From Flavobacterium beibuense F44-8 (GTDB lineage: Bacteria > Bacteroidota > Bacteroidia > Flavobacteriales > Flavobacteriaceae): a stretch of DNA of 64,000 nt. Below, piece after piece: positions 1 through 8,907 of this stretch. Numbering within the stretch: the stretch's first letter is position 1; every line of letters starts with the position of its first letter. Position numbers and translations under genes: made by a program. The stretch covers positions 124,001 through 188,000 of the forward strand of contig NZ_JRLV01000004.1 of assembly GCF_000769915.1 (NCBI RefSeq). Direction: 5' to 3'. The notes beneath the pieces are model-generated. The model was not told the DNA's origin, searched no databases, and saw nothing but the letters and a program-made list of their open reading frames with translations.

Positions 1-2022
1 GCATTAACCTCAACAGAGGATGAGCGTTACTACGATCACTCGGGCATTGATGCCAGGGGTACTATGAGAGCCGTTGTGTTTTTAGGACGTGATGGTGGTG
101 CCAGTACTATTACCCAACAGCTTGCCAAAAACCTTTTTCATGGAGAAGGTTCCAAAAACCTTATCATGAGGATAATCCAGAAAGCAAAAGAATGGGTTAT
201 TGCTACCCGACTGGAAAAACAATATACTAAAGACGAAATTCTTGCCATGTACCTTAACACGGTAGATTTTGTTAATCAGGCCGTAGGTATACGTTCGGCT
301 GCAAAAATATATTTTGGTAAAGAACCTAAAAACCTTACAGTAGAAGAGTCGGCTGTAATTGTAGGTATGCTTACCAACCCTTCCCGATTTAATCCTAAAT
401 CACATCCTGACCGATCTAAATACAGAAGAGACATTGTTTTCCATCAGTTAGCAAAAAACGATTTTATTACCGAGGAGGAGAAAAAAGCATTACAGGCTAA
501 ACCAATTGAACTACACTATAGCCCGGAAACGCATAACGAAGGTATTGCTACTTACTTCCGTGAATACCTAAGGGAATTTATGGGTAAATGGGTAAAGGAT
601 AATCCTAAAGAAGACGGAACCGAATATAACATTTACAAAGACGGTTTAAAGATATATGTAACCATTGACTCCCGCATGCAAAAGTATGCTGAGGAAGCAG
701 TACAGGAACACCTTGCCAACCTGCAGGAACAGTTTTTTATTGATAACAAAAACAATAAAAACGCTCCTTTTAGAAACATCTCTCAGGAAGAGACAAAAAG
801 GATAATGGAAAGGGCCGCAAAAAACTCTGACCGCTGGAGAATGATGAAGGCCGAAGAGAAAAGCGATGAAGAAATACGCAAGTCATTTGATGTAAAAACC
901 AAAATGAGGATTTTTACATGGAAAGGCGAGAAAGATACCATTATGACTCCTATGGATTCCATAAGGTATTACAAAAACTTCCTTCAAACCGGTATGATGT
1001 CTATGAGACCACAAACCGGCCATGTTATGGCATGGGTAGGCGGTATAGATTATAAATACTTTCAGTACGACCACGTAGCGCAGGGAGCAAGACAGGTAGG
1101 TTCTACCTTCAAACCATTTGTATATGCTACAGCTATAGAGCAGTTGCACATATCGCCTTGTGACTCTATTAATGATTCGCCTTATACCATGCCAAAAGGT
1201 AAGTTTGGTATTGAGCAACCCTGGAGCCCAAGAAACTCTGACGGAAAATACAGAGGTATGATTCCGTATAGTGAAGCACTTGCAAACTCTGTAAACACGG
1301 CTTCGGCAAAACTTATGGAACGTGTAGGTCCAAAAACAGTGGTAGATCTTACCCATCGTCTGGGTATTACATCAAACATCCCTGAACAGCCTGCTATTGC
1401 ATTGGGTGCCGTAGATGTTACCGTAAGCGAAATGGTTGCTGCCTACAGTACTTTTGCAAATCAGGGACTATACATCAAACCAATAGTAATTACTCGTATT
1501 GAAGATAAAAACGGAGTGGTACTTTACCAGCCGGTAGCAAAACCGGTAGAGGTATTTAATAAAGATATTGCTTATACGGTTATTAAACTTCTTGAAGGTG
1601 TTACCCAAAGCGGATCTGGTAGAAGGCTTCGATTTGGTAAGATAAACACCGAGGTTTATAAACGTATAACAGGACATCCGTACCAGTTCTCTAACCCTAT
1701 TGCAGGTAAAACAGGTACAACACAAAACCAGTCGGACGGTTGGTTTATCGGTATGGTACCCGATTTAGCAACAGGGGTTTGGGTAGGTAACGACGACCGC
1801 GCTGCCCACTTTAGGTCTATTACATACGGTCAGGGTGCTACCATGGCACTGCCAATATGGGCATTATACATGAAAAAATGTTACAATAATGCTGACCTTG
1901 TTGTTTCAGATAAAGACTTTGAACGTCCGGAGAATCTAACCATAGATGTAGACTGTAAAGAGAAGAAAGAAACAGAAGTAGATTCCACCGCAGTAAAACA
2001 AATAGATTTAAGCGAATTCTAA
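1..2022 (+). CDS. mrcA: Class A penicillin-binding protein (PBP1A), 5' end missing
   Basis: Bifunctional peptidoglycan synthase: a glycosyltransferase (GT51) polymerises lipid II and a transpeptidase cross-links the strands, outside the inner membrane. The reading frame is open from base 1, so the gene is cut by the window edge and about 673 residues remain. The first residues carry the GT51 motif [13 protein letters not shown] with the catalytic Glu at residue 6, followed by [12 protein letters not shown]. The transpeptidase shows the SxxK box GSTFK (Ser near residue 368), SVN in NSVNTASAK, and the KTG box [14 protein letters not shown]. The missing part should be only the cytoplasmic tail, membrane anchor and start of the GT domain. 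A strong terminator follows the stop. Confidence 0.95.
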   Translation, partial: ALTSTEDERYYDHSGIDARGTMRAVVFLGRDGGASTITQQLAKNLFHGEGSKNLIMRIIQKAKEWVIATRLEKQYTKDEILAMYLNTVDFVNQAVGIRSAAKIYFGKEPKNLTVEESAVIVGMLTNPSRFNPKSHPDRSKYRRDIVFHQLAKNDFITEEEKKALQAKPIELHYSPETHNEGIATYFREYLREFMGKWVKDNPKEDGTEYNIYKDGLKIYVTIDSRMQKYAEEAVQEHLANLQEQFFIDNKNNKNAPFRNISQEETKRIMERAAKNSDRWRMMKAEEKSDEEIRKSFDVKTKMRIFTWKGEKDTIMTPMDSIRYYKNFLQTGMMSMRPQTGHVMAWVGGIDYKYFQYDHVAQGARQVGSTFKPFVYATAIEQLHISPCDSINDSPYTMPKGKFGIEQPWSPRNSDGKYRGMIPYSEALANSVNTASAKLMERVGPKTVVDLTHRLGITSNIPEQPAIALGAVDVTVSEMVAAYSTFANQGLYIKPIVITRIEDKNGVVLYQPVAKPVEVFNKDIAYTVIKLLEGVTQSGSGRRLRFGKINTEVYKRITGHPYQFSNPIAGKTGTTQNQSDGWFIGMVPDLATGVWVGNDDRAAHFRSITYGQGATMALPIWALYMKKCYNNADLVVSDKDFERPENLTIDVDCKEKKETEVDSTAVKQIDLSEF

Positions 2023-2029
2023 ATCTCAT

Positions 2030-2060
2030 AAAAAAACGCCCTTCAAGAGGGCGTTTTTTT
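2030..2060 (+). terminator. Rho-independent terminator after the PBP1A gene
   Basis: A perfect stem (CGCCCT/AGGGCG plus flanking A:T pairs) is followed by seven T. It starts eight bases after the stop codon and separates the PBP gene from the CoA-transferase genes. Confidence 0.9.
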
Positions 2061-2093
2061 ATATATTTATCCCTCAAAACTAAAATACATTGT

Positions 2094-2795
2094 ATGATTA
2101 ATAAAAAAGTACAAAACGTTGAGGAAGCTTTACGCGATATAAAAGACGGGATGACTATAATGCTGGGTGGTTTTGGCCTTAGCGGTATTCCTGAAAACAG
2201 TATTGCCGAACTGGTAAAAAAAGGCACTACTAACCTAACCTGTATTTCAAACAATGCCGGAGTGGATGATTTTGGTCTGGGACTATTACTACAGAAAAAG
2301 CAAATCAAAAAAATGATTTCTTCTTATGTGGGTGAGAATGCCGAGTTTGAAAGACAAATGTTAAGCGGTGAGCTTGATGTTGAACTTACTCCACAGGGAA
2401 CACTGGCAGAAAAATGCCGTGCTGCGCAGGCAGGTATCCCTGCATTCTATACTCCTGCCGGATATGGTACCGAAGTAGCAGAAGGTAAAGAAGCGAGAGA
2501 GTTTAACGGTAAAATGCATATTCTTGAAGAGGCCTATAAAGCCGATTTTGCTATAGTAAAAGCCTGGAAAGGTGACGAAGCGGGTAACCTTATTTTTAAA
2601 GGCACTGCCAGAAACTTTAACTCCTGTATGGCAGGGGCAGCAACAATAACTGTTGCCGAAGTGGAAGAACTGGTTCCCGCAGGTGAGCTTGACCCTAACC
2701 AAATACATATTCCGGGAATATTTGTGAAGCGTATTTTTAAAGGAGAAAAATACGAGAAAAGAATTGAGCAACGTACAACCAGAAAACGTAATTAA
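2094..2795 (+). CDS. scoA: 3-oxoacid CoA-transferase subunit A
   Basis: Alpha subunit of a succinyl-CoA:3-oxoacid (acetoacetate) CoA-transferase, which moves CoA between succinyl-CoA and acetoacetate so that ketone bodies and some amino-acid carbon can enter central metabolism. The 233-residue protein begins with the family signature around residues 18-36 ([20 protein letters not shown]), and later has FNSCMAGAA and the ending typical of the subunit. It lies two bases before the beta-subunit gene, as in the two-gene form common in bacteria. The exact acyl acceptor cannot be fixed from sequence; acetoacetate is the usual one. Upstream there is only a terminator and an AT-rich gap, so its promoter must lie at about 2061-2093. 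Confidence 0.9.
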   Translation: MINKKVQNVEEALRDIKDGMTIMLGGFGLSGIPENSIAELVKKGTTNLTCISNNAGVDDFGLGLLLQKKQIKKMISSYVGENAEFERQMLSGELDVELTPQGTLAEKCRAAQAGIPAFYTPAGYGTEVAEGKEAREFNGKMHILEEAYKADFAIVKAWKGDEAGNLIFKGTARNFNSCMAGAATITVAEVEELVPAGELDPNQIHIPGIFVKRIFKGEKYEKRIEQRTTRKRN

Positions 2796-2797
2796 TC

Positions 2798-3457
2798 ATG
2801 GCATTAGGTAAAGAGCAAATCGCTAAAAGAATAGCAAAAGAAGTAAAAGACGGATACTTTGTTAACCTTGGTATTGGTATCCCAACCCTTGTTGCCAATT
2901 ATGTAAGGGAAGATATATCGGTAGAATTCCAGAGTGAAAACGGTGTACTGGGCATGGGTCCTTTCCCGTATGAGGGAGAGGAAGATGCCGATGTTATCAA
3001 TGCAGGTAAACAAACCATAACCACATTACCGGGCGCTTCATTTTTTGATTCGGCAATGAGTTTTGGTATGATCCGCGGCCAGCACGTAGACCTTACTATT
3101 TTAGGGGCTATGGAAGTAGCTGAAAACGGAGATATTGCCAACTGGAAAATCCCGGGTAAAATGGTAAAAGGTATGGGTGGTGCTATGGACTTAGTAGCTT
3201 CTGCCGAAAATATCATCGTAGCCATGATGCATGTTAACAAAGCTGGTGAATCTAAACTTTTAAAAAGATGTTCGCTACCGTTAACCGGTGTAGGCTGCGT
3301 TAAGAAAATTGTTACCGAGCTTGCTGTTCTAGAAATAGTACCGGAAGGCTTTAAACTATTGGAACGTGCTCCCGGCGTAACTGTTGAAGATATTAAAAAC
3401 GCTACCGAAGGAACCCTGATTGTTGAAGGTGATATTCCTGAAATGGTAATAGACTAA
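2798..3457 (+). CDS. scoB: 3-oxoacid CoA-transferase subunit B
   Basis: Beta subunit of the same CoA-transferase, 219 residues, cytoplasmic. It carries the catalytic Glu in the SENG box (FQSENGVLGMGP, near residue 46), which forms the glutamyl-CoA thioester intermediate, preceded by the nucleotide-loop-like NLGIGIPTLVANYV. The ATG follows the scoA stop after two bases (TAATC ATGGC), so the two subunits are co-transcribed and probably translationally coupled. Length and motif order match the bacterial beta subunit over its whole length, with no sign of damage. A modest hairpin terminator follows. Confidence 0.92.
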   Translation: MALGKEQIAKRIAKEVKDGYFVNLGIGIPTLVANYVREDISVEFQSENGVLGMGPFPYEGEEDADVINAGKQTITTLPGASFFDSAMSFGMIRGQHVDLTILGAMEVAENGDIANWKIPGKMVKGMGGAMDLVASAENIIVAMMHVNKAGESKLLKRCSLPLTGVGCVKKIVTELAVLEIVPEGFKLLERAPGVTVEDIKNATEGTLIVEGDIPEMVID

Positions 3458-3464
3458 TATTTAA

Positions 3465-3510
3465 AATAGCCCTACAGTTTTTATTAAAGTTGTAGGGTTT
3501 AAATTTTTAT
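3465..3510 (+). terminator. Probable terminator after scoB
   Basis: A 7-bp stem (CCCTACA/TGTAGGG) with a 14-base loop is followed by TTTAAATTTTTATT. The loop is long and the T-run interrupted, so termination may be partial. Confidence 0.55.
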
Positions 3511-3513
3511 TCA

Positions 3514-3780
3514 ATGATTCCTAAAAACATCACTAAAGACCATATACTATCAGCGATAAAACGTATAGATAGTGAGATCATAGATTCTAAAAGAAAAGAA
3601 AGAAAGTGGGCTGTTGAATATAACCATAAGATATATCCTTGTAAATTAATAATATCTTATGCAAATGTATTTGCCAATAATGAAGAACTAGACCCTTCTC
3701 CTAATGTATTTACGACCTACATGGCTCAAGATTATTTAAAGAAATTCAATTTCAAAATCATAAAATTGAATACTAATTAA
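3514..3780 (+). CDS. Small orphan protein resembling the N-terminal head domain of ScoMcrA-type endonucleases
   Basis: An 88-residue protein without signal peptide or membrane segment. Its layout (NITKDHILSAIKRID near the start, a central WAVEYNHKIYPCKLIISYAN, ELDPS, and a C-terminal FLKK-like stretch YLKKFNFKIIKL) resembles the N-terminal head domain found in front of HNH or McrA-like type IV restriction enzymes, where the usual pattern is a basic helix, YxVxxxGKxYPPKxxISxA and ending LGFEI. This assignment is from memory of the family pattern. No endonuclease or other domain follows: the stop at 3780 is close to the convergent methyltransferase gene. The gene is visibly more AT-rich than scoB. 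It may be a free-standing domain, a remnant of a larger gene, or a small unrelated protein. Confidence 0.55.
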   Translation: MIPKNITKDHILSAIKRIDSEIIDSKRKERKWAVEYNHKIYPCKLIISYANVFANNEELDPSPNVFTTYMAQDYLKKFNFKIIKLNTN

Positions 3781-3804
3781 AATCTTGTGTCAGAGTCCTA
3801 AGAA

Positions 3805-4428
3805 TTACTTCTTTCTGAAACTGCAAAAGGTGAAATTCTGTATTGTATCAAACGGAGTTTTATGATCCAGGTTAATACATTCTATAGTATCAAAATAAGG
3901 TTCAAAACGTGAAGCCAAACCTTCTTTGGAGTATTGCTTAATTTCGATACCGCTGCATTTTAAAGGTCCGTTTTCCGAAAAAGTCCCGATAACTACAATA
4001 CCATTATCAGCAATGGCTTTCACAGCATTGCTAATATAATTAGCAACATCATTATGATTGGTCAGAAAATGAAAAGCGGCACGATCAAACCAAAAATCAT
4101 ATTTTTCGGCAGGGGTAAATTCGGTAATATCACTTACTATCCAGTTCACTTTACCGGCATTCTCACCTAATCTTTCCTTTGCTCTTTCTAAAGAGGCTTC
4201 AGAAATATCCAAAACCGTAATATTGGTATACCCCAACTCCAAAAGCGCATCGGCAAAAAAGCTGTCTCCTCCGCCTATGTCAATAATCTTTGCGTCCTTA
4301 GGTAAATTGAATTTTTGTACATAACCCAAAGCCGTTTCGGGATTGGGCTGGTACCAGCTTACCTCGTTAAGCTGTTTTGTAGTATATATATTTTCCCAGT
4401 GTTTCTTTCTGTCAAATTCGGTAGTCAT
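3805..4428 (-). CDS. Class I SAM-dependent methyltransferase
   Basis: A 207-residue cytoplasmic methyltransferase of the Rossmann-fold class. Motif I is IIDIGGGDSFFADAL (about residues 44-58), the acidic end of strand beta-2 is VLDISEASLERAK, and motif IV is around FWFDRAAFHFL. These bind S-adenosylmethionine; nothing in the sequence fixes the methyl acceptor. The shape (RKKHWENIYTTKQLNEVSWYQ at the start) is that of small free-standing methyltransferases annotated as thiopurine- or tellurite-resistance-like. Its start lies two bases after the stop of the ABC ATPase gene, so it is the downstream member of a two-gene operon, although no functional link between them is known. Confidence 0.85.
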   Translation of the reverse strand: MTTEFDRKKHWENIYTTKQLNEVSWYQPNPETALGYVQKFNLPKDAKIIDIGGGDSFFADALLELGYTNITVLDISEASLERAKERLGENAGKVNWIVSDITEFTPAEKYDFWFDRAAFHFLTNHNDVANYISNAVKAIADNGIVVIGTFSENGPLKCSGIEIKQYSKEGLASRFEPYFDTIECINLDHKTPFDTIQNFTFCSFRKK

Positions 4429-4430
4429 TA

Positions 4431-6119
4431 TCAGTTTCCTTTTGGTATAGCTTCAATAAGCTTTTTAGTGTATTCCTTTTCCGGATGTTCATACAAGGCA
4501 TCGGCCTCATTCATTTCCTCAATCTGTCCTTTATTCATTACCAGTACCTGGTCGCTCATATATTTAACCACAGCAAGGTCGTGTGAAATGAAAATATAGG
4601 TAAACCCGAAATTCTCTTTAAGTTCGTTTAACAGGTTAAGCACCTGTGCCTGCACCGAAATATCGAGCGCGGAAACCGACTCGTCACAAACAATCAGTTT
4701 AGGTTGCAGGGCAATGGTACGCGCAATGCCTACTCGCTGACGCTGCCCTCCCGAAAACTCGTGCGGATAACGGTTAAAATGTTCTTCTCCCAGTCCTACC
4801 CTTTTAAGTATTTCGATGGTTTTTTCCCTTCGTTCCCTATCATTTTTATACAGCCCGTGTACCTTCATAGGTTCCATTATGGCTTTACCCACAGTTATCC
4901 TTGGGTTTAGGGACGAATAAGGATCCTGAAATATAATTTGTATTTCCTTGCGGAGTTCCCTTATCGCAGATGCACTGAGTTTGGTAAGATCCTGTCCTTT
5001 ATAGAGAATACTTCCGGCAGTGGCCTTATCCAGTTGCAGTATGGCATTACCAAGTGTAGATTTACCACAACCCGACTCACCCACTAATCCCAATGTTTCG
5101 CCTTCATAAATTTTAAAGCTTACATTATTCACCGCCTTGAATTTTACATCACGACCAAACAGTCCGGATGATGATACATATTCCTTTTCCACATTAATTA
5201 CCTCTAGTAATGGTGGCTTGCTGTATAGCTTTTCGTGCTCTTCCGTACGCTGTTGCGGAGTCACCTCGGTTTTATCAACTGTCCCTTCAAGATAATCCTG
5301 AATGGTAGGCAGTCTTTTAAGGCGTACATCCAGCGATGGCCTCGAGTTTATAAGCGCTTTAGTGTAGGTATGTTTCGGGTTCTCAAATATCTCTGTTGCT
5401 ACTCCCTGCTCCACAATATTACCTTTGTACATTACCAGTACCCTATTGGCAATTTCAGATACCAGCGACAGGTCGTGCGAAATGAATATAATACTCATTT
5501 TGGTTTCCTGTTGCAGCTCTTTAAGCAATAGTATTATTTCTTTTTGTACGGTAACATCGAGCGCCGTTGTTGGCTCATCGGCAATAAGTATTTTGGGCTT
5601 ACAGGCAATAGCCATAGCTATCATGACCCTTTGCTTTTGCCCTCCCGAAATCTCGTGCGGATAACGGTTGTATATTTTTTCGGGGTTTGGGAGTTTTACC
5701 TTTTCAAAAAGGGAAAGCACCGTAGCCTTAATTTCTCTTTTTGAGAGTGAAGTATGTTCCTTGAATATTTCCTCTACCTGATAACCGCATTTAAGCGACG
5801 GGTTAAGTGAACTCATCGGTTCCTGGAATATCATGGCTATATCATTACCTCTTATATTCCTCATCTCACGTGTGGTTAACTGCGAAATGTCCCTGCCCTC
5901 AAAAGCAATACTTCCCTGTGTTACCTGTAGTATGCCTTTGGGCAGCAGTCCCATCACTGCCAGTGAGGTAACCGACTTACCGCTACCCGACTCGCCCACT
6001 ATACCCAGTATCTCGTTTTGTTCCAATGTAAAGGTACTGTCGTGCACAATGGGCGTCCATTGTCCTTCTTTTCTGGCCGAGATTGTAATATGGTTTATAT
6101 TTAGCAGGCTATCGCTCAT
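4431..6119 (-). CDS. Tandem ATP-binding protein of an oligopeptide/dipeptide-type ABC importer
   Basis: A fused double ATPase of 562 residues, equivalent to DppD plus DppF (as in YejF or GsiA), energising uptake of peptides or similar solutes at the inner membrane. Each half has a full set of motifs: Walker A GESGSGKS (residues 42-49) and GESGCGKS (about 345-352), signatures SGGQKQR and SGGQRQR, Walker B ending ADEPTTALD and CDESVSALD, and H-loops ISHDL. The C-terminal oligopeptide-type cap follows the first half (HTYTKALINSRPSL). The second Walker B reads DES rather than DEP, a common variant in these fusions. No permease or binding-protein gene is adjacent, so its membrane partners must be encoded elsewhere. 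Confidence 0.9.
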   Translation of the reverse strand: MSDSLLNINHITISARKEGQWTPIVHDSTFTLEQNEILGIVGESGSGKSVTSLAVMGLLPKGILQVTQGSIAFEGRDISQLTTREMRNIRGNDIAMIFQEPMSSLNPSLKCGYQVEEIFKEHTSLSKREIKATVLSLFEKVKLPNPEKIYNRYPHEISGGQKQRVMIAMAIACKPKILIADEPTTALDVTVQKEIILLLKELQQETKMSIIFISHDLSLVSEIANRVLVMYKGNIVEQGVATEIFENPKHTYTKALINSRPSLDVRLKRLPTIQDYLEGTVDKTEVTPQQRTEEHEKLYSKPPLLEVINVEKEYVSSSGLFGRDVKFKAVNNVSFKIYEGETLGLVGESGCGKSTLGNAILQLDKATAGSILYKGQDLTKLSASAIRELRKEIQIIFQDPYSSLNPRITVGKAIMEPMKVHGLYKNDRERREKTIEILKRVGLGEEHFNRYPHEFSGGQRQRVGIARTIALQPKLIVCDESVSALDISVQAQVLNLLNELKENFGFTYIFISHDLAVVKYMSDQVLVMNKGQIEEMNEADALYEHPEKEYTKKLIEAIPKGN

Positions 6120-6157
6120 GTGGTAAAATTAAAGGTTTCCTAAAAATGGGTTTGTAA

Positions 6158-6165
6158 CAAAAGTA
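6158..6165 (-). promoter_or_regulatory. Possible -7 box upstream of the ABC ATPase gene
   Basis: On the minus strand this reads TACTTTTG, matching the Bacteroidota -7 consensus TANNTTTG, about 40 bases before the start codon. No TTG is seen at the right distance upstream, so support is weak. Confidence 0.2.
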
Positions 6166-6170
6166 ACCTT

Positions 6171-6884
6171 TTATACGTGTATTATTTCCTCTTCTATTAA
6201 AAGGTCCTCACGACGGAAACGCAGTAATATCTGTGCTACCGCAATAACGTCCTTTTCACAGTAGGTTACAATACGGTCTATATCTTTTTCTATATAATAC
6301 ACCTCGCCTACCTGGCTACCGTCTATATCTCCTTTTGGAGAGGGTATACCCAATACTTTGGTAAGCAGTTTTAATGAGGTGAAACTTTTATAATCACCAA
6401 ACTTCCACAACTCCATGGTATCCAAATGTGGTACTTCCCACGGTTTTTTACCAAAAAGGTTCAGTTTGTTAGGGATGGTGATTCCGTTTATTATCATCCT
6501 TCGGGCTATAAAGGGAAAATCAAACTCCTTAGCATTGTGCCCGCACATAATGTGTTGTGGCTGACTGAAATGATTGTTTAACAGGTTACTAAAATCCTTT
6601 AATATCTTATCTTCCTCCCCAAAAAAGGAAGTAACCCTAAAATGCCTTATGTCACCACGAAAAGTAAAGAACCCCGCCGAAAGACAAACTATCTTACCAA
6701 ACTCAGCCCAAATACCGGCACGGTCATAAAATTCCTCGGGAGTGTATTCATCCTTACGCTGGTAAGCTGTTTTTTGTTCAAACAGCGATTGTGTTTCCTC
6801 GTCCAGCAAACCAAAGTGCCTTTCCTCAGGAACGGTTTCAATATCTAAAAAAAGTATATTTTCAAGGTTTATCCTCTCTATCAT
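6171..6884 (-). CDS. DEDD-family 3'-5' exonuclease (PolB proofreading-like)
   Basis: A 237-residue free-standing exonuclease domain of the DnaQ/RNase H-like fold, related to the proofreading domain of B-family polymerases. ExoI is LFLDIETVPE with the metal-binding Asp14 and Glu16; ExoII is CGHNAKEFDFPFIARR; ExoIII is YCEKDVIAVAQILLRF with its Asp. These residues bind the two metal ions of 3'-5' hydrolysis. It probably acts on nucleic acid in the cytoplasm, but its substrate is unknown. The gene starts four bases after the stop of the serine hydrolase gene, so it is transcribed from that gene or from a promoter within it. Confidence 0.8.
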   Translation of the reverse strand: MIERINLENILFLDIETVPEERHFGLLDEETQSLFEQKTAYQRKDEYTPEEFYDRAGIWAEFGKIVCLSAGFFTFRGDIRHFRVTSFFGEEDKILKDFSNLLNNHFSQPQHIMCGHNAKEFDFPFIARRMIINGITIPNKLNLFGKKPWEVPHLDTMELWKFGDYKSFTSLKLLTKVLGIPSPKGDIDGSQVGEVYYIEKDIDRIVTYCEKDVIAVAQILLRFRREDLLIEEEIIHV

Positions 6885-6887
6885 AAA

Positions 6888-8102
6888 TTATTCCTCCTTT
6901 TGGGCTTCTTCCATAGTCATTTGCAGGCTGTTGCCTTTACCCTCGTCAGGTTTAAGCATTCCCATCATTTTATAAGCCTCATCTACATACACATAAAAGT
7001 CGTTACTATGTGGGTCCTGTGCTGTTTGTAATCCTTTTGTATGCCCCAAGCGTACGATAATCACATTATCCTGTGGTACTACAATTACAAACTGCCCCAA
7101 ATGTCCACGCATGTAATACATTTTTTTATTTAGGTACTGGTTTATCCACCAACCATAACCGTATTGTGGTGACTGCGGGAAGCGCGGTGTTACCATTTTG
7201 TTCACGTAAGCCGAATCGATAATCTGGTTACCGTTCCAGTTCCCTTCATGCAGAAACAGTTTACCAAAACGGGCAAAATCACGCGCATTACTGGCAAAAC
7301 AACAGTAGGCTTTTTCAATTCCGTTTGGTTCATCAAGCTGCCATAACGCAGGATTTTCTGCACCCATAGGTTTCCAGAATTTATCCGACACATATTCAGA
7401 CAGTGTTTGCCCCGTAGCTTTGGTAATCACCATGGCCAGCAGTTCGGTTGCACCACTTACATACACAAATTCTTTACCCGGCTCCTGGGTTACTTTAACA
7501 TCAAGCACCGTTTTAGGAAGGTTGTCATCAAAGTAGGCACGGGTAGTTACCGAAAACGGACTGCTGTACTGCTCACCCCAGTCCAAACCTGTAGCCATAG
7601 ACGAAAGGTCGCCCACAGTAAGTTCGGCGGCATAACCTTCTTTATATTCAGGATAAAAATCAGACACCTTTTGGTCAACACCTTTTATCTTTCCTTCCAT
7701 AATGGCTTTAAAAAGTGCTGCCGAAACAATACTTTTTGCCATGGAGAACGAATTGGTCTTGGAGTCCTTACCATAACCGTCGTAATAGCTTTCATGCCAA
7801 ATACTGTCGTTTTTAATAATTAGGTAGGCTACCGTCCCCAGTTTTTGGTGGGTATCCTCCAGTCTTTCGGTTGCAGGAACTTTGTTATAATCTATGTGGG
7901 TTGCCCAGGGTTGCCCTGTACCGTTTTCCACCACACGGTTATCAAAGTACTCATAATCATCTAAAAAGGCGGTGGTTTTACCGTTAAGGTAAACTACCCT
8001 TACCGCTTTTATTAAATAATCTACATTAAATATATATAGTAATGCTACTATGGCTGCAATGACTACAACAAGCCATATAATGAATTTTTTAAGAAATCTC
8101 AT
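6888..8102 (-). CDS. Membrane-anchored serine hydrolase, class C beta-lactamase fold
   Basis: A 404-residue protein with one N-terminal membrane helix (residues 6-25) and a periplasmic domain of the beta-lactamase class C / DD-peptidase type. The catalytic SxxK is SMAK (Ser120, Lys123), inside NSFSMAKSIVSAAL. The second motif is YVSG (Tyr214), in place of the class C YxN. A third motif is likely at MRGHLGQFVIVVP, where HxG replaces KTG. This pattern is typical of esterases and peptidases of the family (EstB-like, or 6-aminohexanoate dimer hydrolase-like), not of antibiotic-degrading enzymes. Substrate unknown. It appears to lead a two-gene unit with the exonuclease. Confidence 0.82.
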   Translation of the reverse strand: MRFLKKFIIWLVVVIAAIVALLYIFNVDYLIKAVRVVYLNGKTTAFLDDYEYFDNRVVENGTGQPWATHIDYNKVPATERLEDTHQKLGTVAYLIIKNDSIWHESYYDGYGKDSKTNSFSMAKSIVSAALFKAIMEGKIKGVDQKVSDFYPEYKEGYAAELTVGDLSSMATGLDWGEQYSSPFSVTTRAYFDDNLPKTVLDVKVTQEPGKEFVYVSGATELLAMVITKATGQTLSEYVSDKFWKPMGAENPALWQLDEPNGIEKAYCCFASNARDFARFGKLFLHEGNWNGNQIIDSAYVNKMVTPRFPQSPQYGYGWWINQYLNKKMYYMRGHLGQFVIVVPQDNVIIVRLGHTKGLQTAQDPHSNDFYVYVDEAYKMMGMLKPDEGKGNSLQMTMEEAQKEE

Positions 8103-8196
8103 TAGGTTGGTTTTAATGACTATGGTTACGAATTTACATAATTTTTGCTACCATAGCACCAAACCGGTATACGGATTGTGTTAAGAAAAAACCGAG

Positions 8197-8673
8197 TTAG
8201 AAAAGGGACTGTTGCTTTACAGGATTTTCATGCTCCAGCAGCCATTTTTTACGCCACAGTCCGCCCGCATACCCTGTAAGTGAACCATCGCTCCCTATAA
8301 CACGGTGGCAGGGTACTACTATCCATAACGGGTTTTTACCATTAGCACTCGCCACTGCCCTTATAGCTTTTATATCTCCCAGTTTTATGGAAAGATCCTG
8401 ATAAGAAGTGGTTTTACCAAAAGGTATTTCCAGCAGGGCATTCCATACCTTTTTCTGGAAATCGGTACCGTGAGGGTTGAGCTTAAAACTAAAATCAGTT
8501 CGCGTGCCGTTAAAATATTCCTGTAGCTGCCGGGCTACCTCTTGTAGTTCCTGCGGTATGGTTTCAGATTGTTTGATATCCTTATCATCCAGAACAGAAA
8601 TTTTAGACACACCCTCTACATCCCCTTCTATAAGGGTAATACCAAGAGGTGATTCTATATATGCTTCTGCCAT
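8197..8673 (-). CDS. ogt: Methylated-DNA--protein-cysteine S-methyltransferase
   Basis: Suicide repair protein that moves methyl or alkyl groups from O6 of guanine in DNA to its own cysteine. The 158-residue protein has the reactive Cys122 in the box IVVPCHRVIGSDG, an N-terminal ribonuclease-like domain, and the helix-turn-helix region FQKKVWNALLEIPFGKTTSY with the arginine finger region AIRAVASANGKNP. It lacks the AlkA- or Ada-type regulatory domains, so it is the Ogt form. The start is supported by MAEAYIESPLGI, the usual beginning of the fold. It lies 33 bases after the Xre gene and may be read from the same promoter. Confidence 0.93.
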   Translation of the reverse strand: MAEAYIESPLGITLIEGDVEGVSKISVLDDKDIKQSETIPQELQEVARQLQEYFNGTRTDFSFKLNPHGTDFQKKVWNALLEIPFGKTTSYQDLSIKLGDIKAIRAVASANGKNPLWIVVPCHRVIGSDGSLTGYAGGLWRKKWLLEHENPVKQQSLF

Positions 8674-8706
8674 GATAAGGATATTTAAAGGATTAAGGAA
8701 ACCTAC

Positions 8707-8907
8707 TTAATCTTCGGCTTCCAGTTCAAATATTTCGTTTACACTTATTTTAAACAACTGTGACAGCTTTAATGCCAATGCGGTTGAAGGTACATATTTA
8801 CCCTTTTCCATAGCATTAATGGTTTGCCTGCTCACACCTATTTTATCGGCAAGATCCTGTTGTGTAAAATTATGTATAGCGCGTTGTACTTTTATATTAT
8901 TCTTCAT
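8707..8907 (-). CDS. Small Xre-family transcriptional regulator
   Basis: A 66-residue DNA-binding protein made of a single helix-turn-helix domain of the Cro/CI (YozG-like) type: NNIKVQRAIHNFTQQDLADK, then GVSRQTINAMEKGKYVPS as the recognition region, and a short acidic tail. I start it at the ATG at 8907; an upstream in-frame start would add 27 non-family residues read from the overlapping gene. It overlaps the 3' end of the upstream membrane-protein gene by 11 bases, so the pair is translationally coupled. Small Xre proteins paired with a membrane protein are common in Bacteroidota and Firmicutes and usually control their own operon; the repeat array at 9404-9451 is the likely target. Confidence 0.88.
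   Translation of the reverse strand: MKNNIKVQRAIHNFTQQDLADKIGVSRQTINAMEKGKYVPSTALALKLSQLFKISVNEIFELEAED

Noticed and set aside
883..1356. A 157-codon open frame antisense to the PBP1A gene
   Set aside because: It lies wholly within the transpeptidase coding region, and its product is a basic, Cys-rich sequence without motifs.
6888..8102. Calling the serine hydrolase an antibiotic-resistance beta-lactamase
   Set aside because: It lacks the class C YxN and KTG forms and is membrane-anchored; the esterase/peptidase branch fits better.
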